Assembly: GCA_964426605.1 (NCBI GenBank)
Contig: CAYRQK010000001.1
Location: 372,001-436,000, forward strand
Origin: JAGQNT01 sp964426605
Lineage (GTDB): Bacteria > Patescibacteriota > Saccharimonadia > Saccharimonadales > UBA4665
Length of the DNA stretch: 64,000 bases
Direction: 5' to 3'
Shown here: piece after piece, positions 32,360 to 41,882 of the stretch
Layout: each line of letters starts with the position of its first letter
Numbering within the stretch: position 1 is the first letter of the stretch
Notes under the pieces: model-generated
What the model saw: only the letters and a program-made list of their open reading frames with translations
Database searches by the model: none
What the model was told of the DNA's origin: nothing
Translations under genes and position numbers: made by a program

Positions 32360-33286
32360 CTACGAACGGCGCAATACTCGGCGCAATGCCGGTGGCACCA
32401 TGATAGCCAAACCCTTTTTGTCGGCCACGATGCTCGGTGTATGAGCCTTGGTATTCATAAGCGCCTGGTGATAGTCGTTGTAGACCACGCGCATATGCTG
32501 CTCTACGACACTGTTGTTGAAGTAATGATCACCCTTAGATGCTACGTGCCACAATGGCAAATCAATAAGACGCGTGCAGTTATCAAGGTTCAAAAACTCA
32601 CTGGTTGTCCGCCAATGAGTCGAGACGTCATTGCGCTGCCACAACGCAACCTCGAAATCCATCATAACGTCGAATTCTTCCGGATCCATCTCGATAAACC
32701 GACGCTTACCGGCCGGCAAGCGTACATATATGTTTCGGATTACGAAACGGTTGAGCCCCCCATAGCGGATACAGAAGGCGACAAGTGGCAGCGACATAAT
32801 TCTGGTCACACGACCATAAAACCGACGGCGCCATGGCTTGAAATGAAAATCATCGCGGTGCATAAAACCGACCATACTAACGACCAGATCAACTTTTTTG
32901 GCAAGTTCTGGATAGCGCTGTAGCATACGAGTTACGACCACAAAGCCAAACGAGATACCAATGATGGTAATGCGACGACGCTTGTAACGCAGTCGTACAA
33001 AGGCAGCTAGGTAGTCTGCATACTTGTCGATAGTCGGTTTAACGCCAATCTTTCCAAAGCCATCCATACCACCAAATCCAGGCAAATCCGGCATAGTAAC
33101 CGTCCCGAAATCATGCAAGTTTTCCACCAAACCCCACCACCGCTCCAGTAGGGCGTGGTGACCGTAGACGAGCAGTATTTCACGGCCACCAGGCTGCGTG
33201 GCTGGCATGTGCAGCATGCGGCCAGACAGACCGTTCATGTTAAGCGGTTGAATATAATCTGAAGGCTGTGTACGTTGTGAGGTCAT
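32360..33286 (-). CDS. Alpha/beta hydrolase
   Basis: The 308-residue protein has the hydrolase core: LLVYGHHALLERWW (oxyanion region), MPDLPGFGGMDGF, the nucleophile elbow GISFG (serine near residue 117), and a late strand LWHVASKGDHYF with a probable acid residue; a histidine near AHTPS may complete the triad. A lid region of basic helices (KPWRRRFYGRVTR) lies between. Its position before two GT4 genes on the same strand suggests an envelope or lipid role, without proof. The start is divergent from the VanY-like gene. Confidence 0.8.
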   Translation of the reverse strand: MTSQRTQPSDYIQPLNMNGLSGRMLHMPATQPGGREILLVYGHHALLERWWGLVENLHDFGTVTMPDLPGFGGMDGFGKIGVKPTIDKYADYLAAFVRLRYKRRRITIIGISFGFVVVTRMLQRYPELAKKVDLVVSMVGFMHRDDFHFKPWRRRFYGRVTRIMSLPLVAFCIRYGGLNRFVIRNIYVRLPAGKRRFIEMDPEEFDVMMDFEVALWQRNDVSTHWRTTSEFLNLDNCTRLIDLPLWHVASKGDHYFNNSVVEQHMRVVYNDYHQALMNTKAHTPSIVADKKGLAIMVPPALRRVLRRS

Positions 33287-33366
33287 GTGATGAGAGGATC
33301 TGCTTTTATTTTTGCTATGCGATCATCGGCGAGCAGAGTGCCGATGGTATACTTATGTACATATCT

Positions 33367-34152
33367 ATGAACCATCCTACCACGCCACAACGACAGAAAA
33401 AAATCTATGGTCTCGTCAGCATACTGCTCATCATAATCGGTGTAATGCTGTTGTGGCCGCACCACAAGGCCGTACCGCATAACTCGACTACGGCTCAACC
33501 CATGCAGCAACAGACACAGGTTCAGACACCCAACTTTAATAAATCCGCCCATTCGCTAACAGATCCGGCCAGCATATGGGTTGTTGCCAACAAGCAGCAC
33601 CAGTTACACCCAGTTACCTACGTGCCGTCTCTCGTGGTGCCTACCGTGAAGCTAAAGGGAAGTACCAGTGCCGAAAATATGCACGTATCGAGTGTCATGG
33701 CGCCACACTTGGAGCAATTATTTGCGGCCGCCCAAGCTGCTGGTGTACCGCTGGAACTGAGTAGCGGTTACCGCTCGTACAATTATCAAGTCCGTGTGTA
33801 TGGTGGCGAGGTCAAGACCTACGGCCAGGCAAAAGCCGACAGCGAAAGCGCCCGCCCGGGCTTCAGCGAGCATCAAACGGGACTAGCTAGTGATGTCGCA
33901 CCAGCCGATGGCACCTGCGACCTCAGCCAGTGCTTTGGTACCACGCCAGCTGGTCAGTGGCTTGCAGCACATGCCTACGAATACGGCTTTATAGTCCGCT
34001 ACCCACAGGGAAAGGAAAGTGTCACCGGCTACGAATACGAGCCATGGCACATCAGATACGTCGGCACTGACTTGTCACAAGAAATGCACAGGCAAGGTAT
34101 CCAAACTCTCGAGGAATTCTTCAACATATCTGGTGGCACCAACTACAACTAG
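33367..34152 (+). CDS. D-alanyl-D-alanine carboxypeptidase, VanY/M15B family
   Basis: The 261-residue protein has one N-terminal transmembrane anchor (GLVSILLIIIGVMLLW), a linker rich in Q/T, and an M15 peptidase domain: SSGYRSYNYQ, the zinc motif SEHQTGLASDVAP (H-x6-D) and EPWHIRYVG (third ligand histidine). It trims peptidoglycan stem peptides outside the cell. ATG 33367 follows TATACT (33348-33353) by 13 nt; the longer frame to 33268 overlaps the divergent hydrolase gene and is rejected. Confidence 0.9.
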   Translation: MNHPTTPQRQKKIYGLVSILLIIIGVMLLWPHHKAVPHNSTTAQPMQQQTQVQTPNFNKSAHSLTDPASIWVVANKQHQLHPVTYVPSLVVPTVKLKGSTSAENMHVSSVMAPHLEQLFAAAQAAGVPLELSSGYRSYNYQVRVYGGEVKTYGQAKADSESARPGFSEHQTGLASDVAPADGTCDLSQCFGTTPAGQWLAAHAYEYGFIVRYPQGKESVTGYEYEPWHIRYVGTDLSQEMHRQGIQTLEEFFNISGGTNYN

Positions 34153-34237
34153 GCAATGGTGGCTAATGTGTATGACTCATCAAACCCAGATACACCCACC
34201 GCAGATAACGGCTTAAATATTCAACTTCATCAGTAAC

Positions 34238-34260
34238 AAAAAGCCGGTCTTTCGACCGAC
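34238..34260 (-). terminator. Terminator of tRNA-Gln
   Basis: On the minus strand GTCGGTC-GAAA-GACCGGC (one G.U pair) is followed by TTTTTG. It starts 9 nt after the tRNA CCA end. Confidence 0.88.
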
Positions 34261-34268
34261 TCTTAGTT

Positions 34269-34343
34269 TGGCTAGGGCGGAGGGATTCGAACCCCCGAAT
34301 GCCAGTACCAAAAACTGGTGCCTTACCACTTGGCGACGCCCTA
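34269..34343 (-). tRNA. trnQ: tRNA-Gln (UUG anticodon)
   Basis: A 75-nt cloverleaf on the minus strand: acceptor TAGGGCG/CGCCCTA, anticodon stem CCAGT/ACTGG around loop TTTTGGT (anticodon TTG), T-stem GGGGG/CCCTC with loop TTCGAAT, discriminator G and encoded CCA. It decodes CAA and by wobble CAG. A terminator follows directly. Confidence 0.96.
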
Positions 34344-34470
34344 ATACTAACCTCGGAGATTATACAAAAAATATGAGCTGAGCGCCAGCGCCAGGCACAT
34401 CATCGTTGTTAGAAATCTCACATCATCACTACTGTATACTTTAAGTAGATAAGGTTGATACTGCACACTC

Positions 34471-35373
34471 ATGAAGCACTATAGGACATACAAGCTATTC
34501 GTACTTTTCGTACTCCTGTACATGCTGATTATTCTGATCACGCCACCCAATCCAGCGACGGTATCCTTGTATCACCTGAGTGACACAGCGTACAGAGTCC
34601 TGTTACTGGCAACAACCGGGCTACCAGCATTCCTGACGTGGCTTGCCGCGTTTTACGGCTATGCGCAACTGGAGCAGTATTCAAAGCTCATCAAAGACAG
34701 TAAAGAGGGCATGGCATTTGATAAATTAACCAAAGGCAGCCGCTGGATCGCGTATTACTTGCCTGTTGTATCTACTACCGCATTGCTACTGAGCGGCATC
34801 GCCAACAGCGCACCCGAGTTTCGCGGACCAGGACAGGTCATAGGCAACTACCTCGCTGTACTCATTACGCTCATTGCCATGGGCGCCTTTGGTTCCGGGG
34901 CTCGGCAGCTAGCTGACAGCACCAAAGCCCGCCCAACTCAGTACAAAATACGGATAATGGCATTGGCAGCCATTACCATCAGTGTCCTGTACTGCTATTT
35001 CGTGATTACAGAGAGCCTCCACGGCCGTACCAACTACTATTTGCCACTTGGCTGGCTATTACCCACTATTGTAATCCCTTTCTTCTTCGCCTGGTTCATG
35101 GGCCTGTTGGCAGTACTCGACCTAAATGCATATGGTAATAAGGTTAAGGGGCTGCTGTACCAGAAGGCATTAAGAGGCTTGTCGGGCGGCATATTAATCG
35201 TCATACTAGCCGCAATCGCAGTCCAGTACGTAAGCTCGGCCAGCCCCCAACAGAATCATCTCGTGCTCGGTGGAGTTTTGGTAGTACGCTATATACTCTA
35301 TGGATTCTTGGCGCTTGGGTTCGCGGTCATAGGTACCAGTGCGAAAAAATTACAGCGAATTGAGAAGATATAA
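34471..35373 (+). CDS. Multi-pass membrane protein of unknown function
   Basis: The 300-residue protein has about eight hydrophobic helices, for example LFVLFVLLYMLIILI near the N-terminus and GILIVILAAIAVQYV near the end, and no large soluble domain. I do not recognise the family. It is first of three same-strand genes with short gaps (15 nt, 1 nt) ending with a soluble histidine kinase. It may therefore sense a membrane state for that kinase; this is inferred from position only. Confidence 0.7.
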   Translation: MKHYRTYKLFVLFVLLYMLIILITPPNPATVSLYHLSDTAYRVLLLATTGLPAFLTWLAAFYGYAQLEQYSKLIKDSKEGMAFDKLTKGSRWIAYYLPVVSTTALLLSGIANSAPEFRGPGQVIGNYLAVLITLIAMGAFGSGARQLADSTKARPTQYKIRIMALAAITISVLYCYFVITESLHGRTNYYLPLGWLLPTIVIPFFFAWFMGLLAVLDLNAYGNKVKGLLYQKALRGLSGGILIVILAAIAVQYVSSASPQQNHLVLGGVLVVRYILYGFLALGFAVIGTSAKKLQRIEKI

Positions 35374-35388
35374 CTCAGACTAATCACT

Positions 35389-35655
35389 ATGGCTAGCACT
35401 ATTATCTACTCAAAAGTTGTCGAAACCACGCACGTTTATCTCGGTCCCGCCGCCGACCGTTTTATAGCACGCCAAGTACAAAATCACCTGCACAAACGGC
35501 CCGAACAGCTTACCAAGGCCGATTTACACAAACTAATTGACTGGATCCAAATAGCAGTGTCTCTGTTGACCGAGGACAGCGACATCATCGAAGATTATAT
35601 CCACGAGTTGCGTAGTCTAGCCAACGAGAAAACTAACAATCCAAAAGGGAACTAG
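35389..35655 (+). CDS. Small helical protein preceding a histidine kinase
   Basis: An 88-residue soluble protein starting MASTIIYSKVVETTHVYLG, with LTKADLHKLIDWIQIAVSLL as an amphipathic helix and an acidic C-terminus. I do not recognise it. The stop is followed after 1 nt by the GTG start of the kinase, so the two are translationally coupled. It could be a regulatory partner of the kinase. Confidence 0.65.
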   Translation: MASTIIYSKVVETTHVYLGPAADRFIARQVQNHLHKRPEQLTKADLHKLIDWIQIAVSLLTEDSDIIEDYIHELRSLANEKTNNPKGN

Positions 35656-35656
35656 C

Positions 35657-36814
35657 GTGGCCCAGGACTCAGGCAATACTCATGCACGACGGGCAGCATC
35701 CAGCGATACAGCCGGCATTATCGCCCAGAGTGATGCACTATTTCGCAGCATCGGCGACGGCGTTATCGCCACAGACGAGTTCGGGCGTATTGTCCGCATC
35801 AACCCGGTTGCCCTTGAGTTACTTGATTGCACCGAATCCGAGGCTTTGGGCGAGTGGTTCCCCAAGATCGTTGTTGCTTTAGATGACTCGTTATCACCTG
35901 TCAGCCTCATCGACCGACCCATCACTCAAGCATTCTTAACAGGGCAGCCGGTATCTGCCAAGATGTTGTATCGCACTAAACACGGATTATACCGACCAGT
36001 GTCAGCTACCATATCACCAATCATCTTGGATGGTCGGCCACTGGGAGCAGTTGAAGTTTTTCGAGATATCACACTCGAGCATGAGGTAGACAGGATGAAA
36101 AGCGAATTTATCTCGCTAGCATCGCACCAATTACGCACTCCTTTGTCGGCCATCAAGACGTACTCACATATGTTGCTCGATGGTTACATGGGTGAGTTAT
36201 CTCGCGAACAACGCAAGTCATTAGACACTATTATCGGAGCGAGTAATCGGATGAACGAGCTTGTCAACATGTTACTCAATGTGACGCGCGTAGAAAGTGG
36301 CAATGTCGCTATCAGCCCCGAAACAACTAACACAACACGCCTGTGTGAAGACGTACGCAAAGAGATGAGCCTGTTGGCCCACGACAAGGATGTTAAATTG
36401 GTATTCCGTCCACCAAAGAATCCCACCAGCATCAAAACTGATGTGCTAATCTCAAAAGAGATCCTTATCAACCTTGTCTCAAATGCCATCAAGTACAGCG
36501 ATAGTGGCAGCCGAGTACAACTAAAAGTCACTAGCCGTCCAGATGGCGCGTTATTCACGGTCAATGATAGCGGTGTGGGTATCCCGCAGCACTCACAAGA
36601 GCATGTATTCACTAAATTCTTTCGAGCCCAGAACGTTATTAGTAAAGAGACTTCGGGCACAGGACTGGGTCTGTATCTGGTCAAGGGACTTGTCGAGGCG
36701 CTCGGTGGAAAAATCTGGTTTAAGAGCGCCGAGCATGTCGGTACGACATTCTATTTCTGGCTACCCAAGCGATTCAAGCAACCTCACCTAAAGTTAACAC
36801 ATCCTTCGTTGTAG
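35657..36814 (+). CDS. Soluble sensor histidine kinase with PAS domain
   Basis: The 385-residue protein lacks membrane helices. It has a PAS domain (LFRSIGDGVIATDEFGRIV onward, ~25-135), HisKA with H157 in SLASHQLRTPL, and HATPase with N-box (NLVSNAIKYS), DSGVGIP and GTGLGLYLVKG. The start is GTG at 35657, coupled to the small upstream gene. A CheY-like regulator lies 104 nt downstream and is a likely partner. Confidence 0.92.
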   Translation: MAQDSGNTHARRAASSDTAGIIAQSDALFRSIGDGVIATDEFGRIVRINPVALELLDCTESEALGEWFPKIVVALDDSLSPVSLIDRPITQAFLTGQPVSAKMLYRTKHGLYRPVSATISPIILDGRPLGAVEVFRDITLEHEVDRMKSEFISLASHQLRTPLSAIKTYSHMLLDGYMGELSREQRKSLDTIIGASNRMNELVNMLLNVTRVESGNVAISPETTNTTRLCEDVRKEMSLLAHDKDVKLVFRPPKNPTSIKTDVLISKEILINLVSNAIKYSDSGSRVQLKVTSRPDGALFTVNDSGVGIPQHSQEHVFTKFFRAQNVISKETSGTGLGLYLVKGLVEALGGKIWFKSAEHVGTTFYFWLPKRFKQPHLKLTHPSL

Positions 36815-36918
36815 TAAGCACAACGTAATATCGTAAGAAATCCGACACTAGTCACGCCCAACTATGCTAATACTATATAAGTAACACCTCAGCAAATTGA
36901 GAATCGTGGAAGGTATAT

Positions 36919-37305
36919 ATGGCCAATATTTTAGTTGTGGAGGACGACAAAGACCTCAATGTCGCCTATAAGATTATCCTGCAGAACGAAGGACACAAAG
37001 TCGTTTCTGTTTTCAATGGAAAAGAAGCGCTCAAAGCCGTCGAGACATTTGAACCACACTTGATTTTACTCGATCTGTTAATGCCAATCATGGGGGGACT
37101 AGAGTTCCTGCAAAATTATAATCTGGAAAGTCACGATGACGTAAAGGTACTGATATTCACCAACATGGAGAATTCGCCAGAAGTCAATGAAGCGTACAAG
37201 CTCGGTGCCCATCGCTGCCTCATCAAATCATGGACAGCGCCACAAAATCTGACACAAGTCATCGACGAAGCTCTTGCCGATCAACGAAGTGCTAGCACCC
37301 TCTAG
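36919..37305 (+). CDS. Single-domain response regulator (CheY-like)
   Basis: The 128-residue protein is only a receiver domain: ILVVEDDKDLN acidic pocket, phospho-acceptor D52 in ILLDLLMP, threonine in LIFTNMEN, and lysine in HRCLIKSW. With no output domain it must act by protein contact or as a phosphate relay. It has a GGAAGG RBS 6 nt before the ATG. The PAS kinase is directly upstream; the downstream Crp/Fnr gene is convergent. Confidence 0.93.
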   Translation: MANILVVEDDKDLNVAYKIILQNEGHKVVSVFNGKEALKAVETFEPHLILLDLLMPIMGGLEFLQNYNLESHDDVKVLIFTNMENSPEVNEAYKLGAHRCLIKSWTAPQNLTQVIDEALADQRSASTL

Positions 37306-37318
37306 CGTCATAAGTACG

Positions 37319-37999
37319 TTAAAGTTTCAGCTGCATCTCGGCGATGAACTCGTCATTGATGGCTGCGTGTAATTTGGCGATCTTTATGCGGTACAAGGTG
37401 TGTTTTCCGTATGATATTACGCCCTGAGTCTTAAGCTTGTTGAGTTCCGTGGCAGTTGTCTCACGCGTTAAGCCCGTGAGATTGGCAAAATCTTGGTGCG
37501 TCAAACTAAGTGTTATCTCAACAATACCCGTGCTGACGGGTCGGCCATGCGTCAATGTGAGGTAGTGCAGTGTATACAGAAGCTTGTCACTGGCCCGTGA
37601 GTGCTGCAACGCATTAAAACGCATCGTGCTACCGATATACAGTGTCATATACCCCTCGAGGACCCCATATAACTGCGTCGCATCGTGGCGCACAAACTCC
37701 AAGTACTCATCTCGCGGCACACAGTATAAGGCACAATCAGTAAACGCCTCGAAATAGTAAAACGAGCTTGAAGCCCTATGGAACGTCCACGGAGCAGGGA
37801 AGAGTCCTAGCGGATCAATGAATTCGATGGGTTTTTCGTCACCACTCGAGCTAAGGTTATACGACTTGATAATCCCAGACTTAATCACAAAGCTATAGCG
37901 CGGAGCCTCACCCTGGAAAACGACAATCTCACCCTTCTGGAAGGCTCGGGTTGGAAACTTCTCGAGAAAATCAATAAGCTTTTGCTTGCTATCTGCCAT
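37319..37999 (-). CDS. Crp/Fnr-family transcription regulator
   Basis: The 226-residue protein has a cyclic-nucleotide-binding-like beta-barrel (FQKGEIVVFQGEAPRYSFVI, FIDPLGLFPAPWTFH), a dimer helix and a Crp-type HTH (LTHQDFANLTGLTRETTATE). No cysteine cluster for an FeS centre is present, so it is not a classic Fnr. The recognition helix keeps R-E-T as in CRP, and one perfect TTGTGA-N6-TCACAA site is found at 55687-55704. TAGAAT at 38011-38006 lies 6 nt before the ATG, a leaderless arrangement. The ligand is unknown. Confidence 0.9.
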   Translation of the reverse strand: MADSKQKLIDFLEKFPTRAFQKGEIVVFQGEAPRYSFVIKSGIIKSYNLSSSGDEKPIEFIDPLGLFPAPWTFHRASSSFYYFEAFTDCALYCVPRDEYLEFVRHDATQLYGVLEGYMTLYIGSTMRFNALQHSRASDKLLYTLHYLTLTHGRPVSTGIVEITLSLTHQDFANLTGLTRETTATELNKLKTQGVISYGKHTLYRIKIAKLHAAINDEFIAEMQLKL

Positions 38000-38033
38000 A
38001 CGCCCATTCTACTCTCTTATACAAGTACGTGGA

Positions 38034-39656
38034 TTAATTTTGGGTTTTAGCGGCCGCCGACGTCTTATCTTGCCCGACCAACACCACAAAGTCAGCATCG
38101 GGATACTGAGCAGTATATGGGCTCGTCGTCGTGACATTTGGGCCATAGATTTTCTTCAGCGCAGCCAGGGTTTTGGGCATCGAGGTACCGGCAATATTAA
38201 TGATCTGACTCGTAGGCTGCGTGGCCTTTGCATCGCTGACATTCGTAACGTTAATGTACATGTCTTCTAGTTTTTGTTTATTCTTTGCCGCTAACCCAAG
38301 CTCATCGGTAGCGTTGAGCACCACAATCTTTGCATTCTCCTGTATGATCGGGTTCGTGCTCAGTAAACGATGTAGGGCATTGACGATATCACTATAATCA
38401 TCAACACCAGCGGTCGGAGCCAGCGCCGATTCACCACTCGACGTCCGGTATGGCATCAGATAGTTTGTACCTTGGATGGCATTGAGTCCACTGGAGGTAA
38501 TACTGCCATTCGGAATATCTTTGAGCAGTGCATAGGCTCGTTTGACCTCATCGAGCTTCATGTCGCTTTTGATATTGCTACCTAACGCGTCGGCCAGACT
38601 GCTCAGCTTCACCGGGTTTGCCAGCACACCACTCGTAAATATCTTATTCTTGAGAGCCAACAGCATCAGCCGCTGATTGGCGGTTCGGGTAAAGTCACTA
38701 TTAGCATAGCCATATGAGCCACGTGCATCACCACGAGCTCGAGCCAGGTCAAGCGCCTGCTCACCGTTTAAGTGGTGATCCCCATTACTTAGTTTGACCA
38801 TGATGCCGCGGGTTGCATAGTCGCGACTCGGGTCATATAAACCACGTTTGTCGCTACTTTGGATATGCACATCAATGCCACCGACCGCATTCACCGAATC
38901 GCGCAGGGCACTGTAGTTAACGAGTGCGTAGTACTGTGTCTTGATGCCAAGCGATTGGTATATGGTCTTCTCGAGTAGCCCCATACCACCGCGCGGATAG
39001 CCTGAGTCCGAAAAACCTTGAGTCTCACCGGCTACATACGCCTCGTTGATCTTGGCGTGACCATAGCTGGGGATATCAACATACGTGTCACGAGGGATAC
39101 TAAGCAGCAACGCCTTGTGATTATGGGTGTCAATACTGATAATCATGATAGAGTCGGTCAGGTCACCGCCATTGTGACCAATGTCGTCAGCACTATTGCC
39201 GGCCAACAGGATATTGACACGACCTTGGGCTTCGCCCTTGAGTTTTGTGGTTGTCAAGATATCAAAGATGTTACCGTGGAATATTCGCGTCGCATTATAG
39301 CCGAACTTAATACCCAGCCAGATACCGACAACAACAAATGGCAGCAACACTAGCAGCACGATCTTCTTCTTAGACCAGCGCTTCTTGTGGTGAACCGGCC
39401 GTAGTGGTGGCCTCGCACTATCTCCAGGCCCACGGGGGGTCACGCTGGGTGACTTAGGTGGCTGCGCCAAGGCCGGACGGGTCAACATCTGACCTTGACG
39501 TGGCCGTCGGCCACCCTTTGGTGGCTGGTAGGCCGACAATGTCTTACCGACGTCCGGAAAGGTCGGCCGCCGCCGACGTACGCCCGTAAAAGATGAACCG
39601 CCCGAGGTAGGCAGCGTCATATCCATAGCTAGCTTCTTGGGCGGCTTTTTATGCAT
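38034..39656 (-). CDS. LytR-CpsA-Psr (LCP) family cell-wall glycopolymer ligase
   Basis: The 540-residue protein has a basic, proline-rich cytoplasmic N-terminus of about 105 residues, one transmembrane helix (IVLLVLLPFVVVGIWLGI), an LCP domain (LLSIPRDTYVDIPSYGHAKI with the catalytic arginine/aspartate region, and LDLARARGD) and a C-terminal LytR_C domain. LCP enzymes attach polyprenyl-linked glycans to the wall. The extended N-terminus is unusual. TATACT lies about 15 nt before the ATG. Confidence 0.92.
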   Translation of the reverse strand: MHKKPPKKLAMDMTLPTSGGSSFTGVRRRRPTFPDVGKTLSAYQPPKGGRRPRQGQMLTRPALAQPPKSPSVTPRGPGDSARPPLRPVHHKKRWSKKKIVLLVLLPFVVVGIWLGIKFGYNATRIFHGNIFDILTTTKLKGEAQGRVNILLAGNSADDIGHNGGDLTDSIMIISIDTHNHKALLLSIPRDTYVDIPSYGHAKINEAYVAGETQGFSDSGYPRGGMGLLEKTIYQSLGIKTQYYALVNYSALRDSVNAVGGIDVHIQSSDKRGLYDPSRDYATRGIMVKLSNGDHHLNGEQALDLARARGDARGSYGYANSDFTRTANQRLMLLALKNKIFTSGVLANPVKLSSLADALGSNIKSDMKLDEVKRAYALLKDIPNGSITSSGLNAIQGTNYLMPYRTSSGESALAPTAGVDDYSDIVNALHRLLSTNPIIQENAKIVVLNATDELGLAAKNKQKLEDMYINVTNVSDAKATQPTSQIINIAGTSMPKTLAALKKIYGPNVTTTSPYTAQYPDADFVVLVGQDKTSAAAKTQN

Positions 39657-39739
39657 AGCAAATCACAAACTAGTATACTACACGCGCCCGCAAAAATTAT
39701 CATCCTGAGACACTTCGCCCGAGAAGACTACACAAATCC

Positions 39740-40204
39740 TTAGTTAGCAATCGCAACACCGTAGACGAGCTGCTCTTGATCCTTGCCACCATTAAGCGAA
39801 TCCCAGCTAACCGCGAAGGTATACTTCGTGGTAGCCGCTAGATCAATTGGACCGGGATCACGAGAAATCGATAGCAGATACCAGGTGTTCATTGTACAGT
39901 TGGCCGGATTACTCGGCACGAGCGTGCCGCTTGTATTAATACAAAAGCTGGCTGTGGCTGGTGCAGTACTCAACTTAGCAAACCCGCCACTGGCCGTAGC
40001 AATCGAACGCAGCAGCTCAACCTGCCCCCGTAGCAACCCTAGGGCTTCGACGTGCTCCTGCGAGATACGAACGTTGCGGTTACTAGTACGTACCACCACG
40101 AATGCACCACCGAGTACGGTCGCGATAACCGCTATCGATATCAAAACTTCGACGATGGTATCGCCTCGTTGCAGCGTTTTCCGTACCCTTTTTACACCTA
40201 TCAT
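39740..40204 (-). CDS. Type IV pilin-like protein with prepilin cleavage motif
   Basis: The 154-residue protein has a short basic leader followed by RG|DTIVEVLISIAVIATVLG, the prepilin peptidase motif with glycine before the cut, glutamate at +5 and a hydrophobic N-terminal helix. A disulfide-capable pair (C near residues 92 and 104) follows in the globular part. It may be a minor pilin or pseudopilin; the assembly ATPases are not in this window. TACAAT lies 10 nt before the ATG. Confidence 0.83.
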   Translation of the reverse strand: MIGVKRVRKTLQRGDTIVEVLISIAVIATVLGGAFVVVRTSNRNVRISQEHVEALGLLRGQVELLRSIATASGGFAKLSTAPATASFCINTSGTLVPSNPANCTMNTWYLLSISRDPGPIDLAATTKYTFAVSWDSLNGGKDQEQLVYGVAIAN

Positions 40205-40264
40205 ATTGGTTATGATTGTATCATACGACGTAGCCGCCAGCGCAAACAGGCGTGGGCAGGGTGT

Positions 40265-41788
40265 TTATTCGAAGGTCACATCTCGCAGCACACCCTTGAT
40301 TGTGGCATTTGCATGCTGGGCTGGCTGACTTTGCAACCAATACCAGTCATCATTACTACGCACAATATAGGTGGCTGCACCACCACCCTGCGTAAAGAGC
40401 AGCGTAATAGCGATCAGCAGCGCCCCTTGTATCTGGGCCCGAATCCGCGCAGGCTTAACCCACTGCCTTACTATGTCGCCCAAACCATAGAATACACAGG
40501 CCATGAGCGGAACGATGATGAGCAAGAAATATCGTCCATGAATAGCGACTGGGTTACCCGAGTGCAGAAAACCCCGCATATCTTGACCAAACAGTGCAGC
40601 AATATACAATCCAGCCACCAGGAGACAAAGTCGCAGTACCGGTATACTCCATATCTTCCGAAGTCGTAGCAATAGCACTATTCCGGAAATCGCTACCATA
40701 ACTTGCGCTGCAGCGTACAGAATCGGAATCGGTTTAGACACAAAATACAATACCGTAACGCCATCGTCATCGTACTTACTAAATATAGTAAAGAACGTCT
40801 CATAAATGTTCTGGTTGTACCACGTACCGACATATTGGACATCCTTACTGAGTGACGTTGGCTGCTTGTCTTGAGCCGATATATGGTCACGCTGCCACGG
40901 CGGATAGTGTGAACACTCTTCGCCGCTCAAAACTTTATCGCAACGAGGAATAATATTATGATAGCGCACCAAATTATTGCCATACACCCCGCCAAGCATG
41001 CCGATCATTATCAGCAGCGCGATTCCATAGCTCGTAAGTGCCCAGCGCGGTAACCCACGTAACCATAGCCAGAACCCCTTCAGCGCCGCCATGCGCTGCG
41101 GCCATAGTGTAAAGACCAAGAATATAACCACTGCCGCAAAGATCGGCAAATATGCATACTTAACCATGCTGCCATAGCCACCAATGAGTAAAATAGGCAC
41201 TAGGAGCCAATATTCAGTGGCACTGGAACCGATCGAGCGAATGAGCCGGAGCGTGTAGTACAGCAACGCGGCCGAAGCAACGAGCGCCAGATTGTCATAG
41301 CTGATATGGGCAGCCAGCATCGGGAAGACTGGCAATAATGTCACAAACACAATCAGAGTATTGGCGGCCCACCGACTCAGAGGCAACAAGGCCAAAGCCT
41401 TACGGAATATATATAGTGCGACCAGCGCCATCACCACACTCATCAACCGCAAACATATAATTTGCGCGGTCATGCTGTCCGTGACAGCTGCAATCAATCG
41501 ATACGGGAAACTCATCACGTAGTGGTACAGCATGGACGGGTCGGATATCACCGAACCGTATTGCTCGGCACCAGGCGGTTCATGCGAGAAAAACGGCCAC
41601 CACTGTGTGGCGTGCAATTTTATGAGGCCAAAGTGGAACTGCTCATCAAAGGCCTGCGGGTAGCGTACGGTGAGCGCCAACCAAGCTGACTGAACACCAA
41701 ACCAGCCAAGTGCAATCTTCCATACCAGGTCGGAAGCCGCTATCGACAGCAGGCGCTCGGCACCTGGCAACTTTGCGAGTCGTTTCAT
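40265..41788 (-). CDS. Multi-pass membrane protein, DUF2142/GT-C-like
   Basis: The 507-residue protein has about ten hydrophobic helices. Its first extracellular loop, YPQAFDEQFHFGLIKLHATQ, with acidic residues and the MLYHYVMSFP segment, resembles DUF2142 and GT-C glycosyltransferases. These are thought to use polyprenyl-phosphate donors outside the membrane. TATACT at 41803-41798 lies 9 nt before the ATG, a leaderless arrangement. The start region is divergent from the OmpR-type regulator. Confidence 0.72.
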   Translation of the reverse strand: MKRLAKLPGAERLLSIAASDLVWKIALGWFGVQSAWLALTVRYPQAFDEQFHFGLIKLHATQWWPFFSHEPPGAEQYGSVISDPSMLYHYVMSFPYRLIAAVTDSMTAQIICLRLMSVVMALVALYIFRKALALLPLSRWAANTLIVFVTLLPVFPMLAAHISYDNLALVASAALLYYTLRLIRSIGSSATEYWLLVPILLIGGYGSMVKYAYLPIFAAVVIFLVFTLWPQRMAALKGFWLWLRGLPRWALTSYGIALLIMIGMLGGVYGNNLVRYHNIIPRCDKVLSGEECSHYPPWQRDHISAQDKQPTSLSKDVQYVGTWYNQNIYETFFTIFSKYDDDGVTVLYFVSKPIPILYAAAQVMVAISGIVLLLRLRKIWSIPVLRLCLLVAGLYIAALFGQDMRGFLHSGNPVAIHGRYFLLIIVPLMACVFYGLGDIVRQWVKPARIRAQIQGALLIAITLLFTQGGGAATYIVRSNDDWYWLQSQPAQHANATIKGVLRDVTFE

Positions 41789-41882
41789 TTAGTACGTAGT
41801 ATAGCTTGTTATGCGTATCTGGCCAGCCGTGGCCACTATTTTCACAGCTAACTACCAGCATCTCCCGTATACTTAAGGGCAT

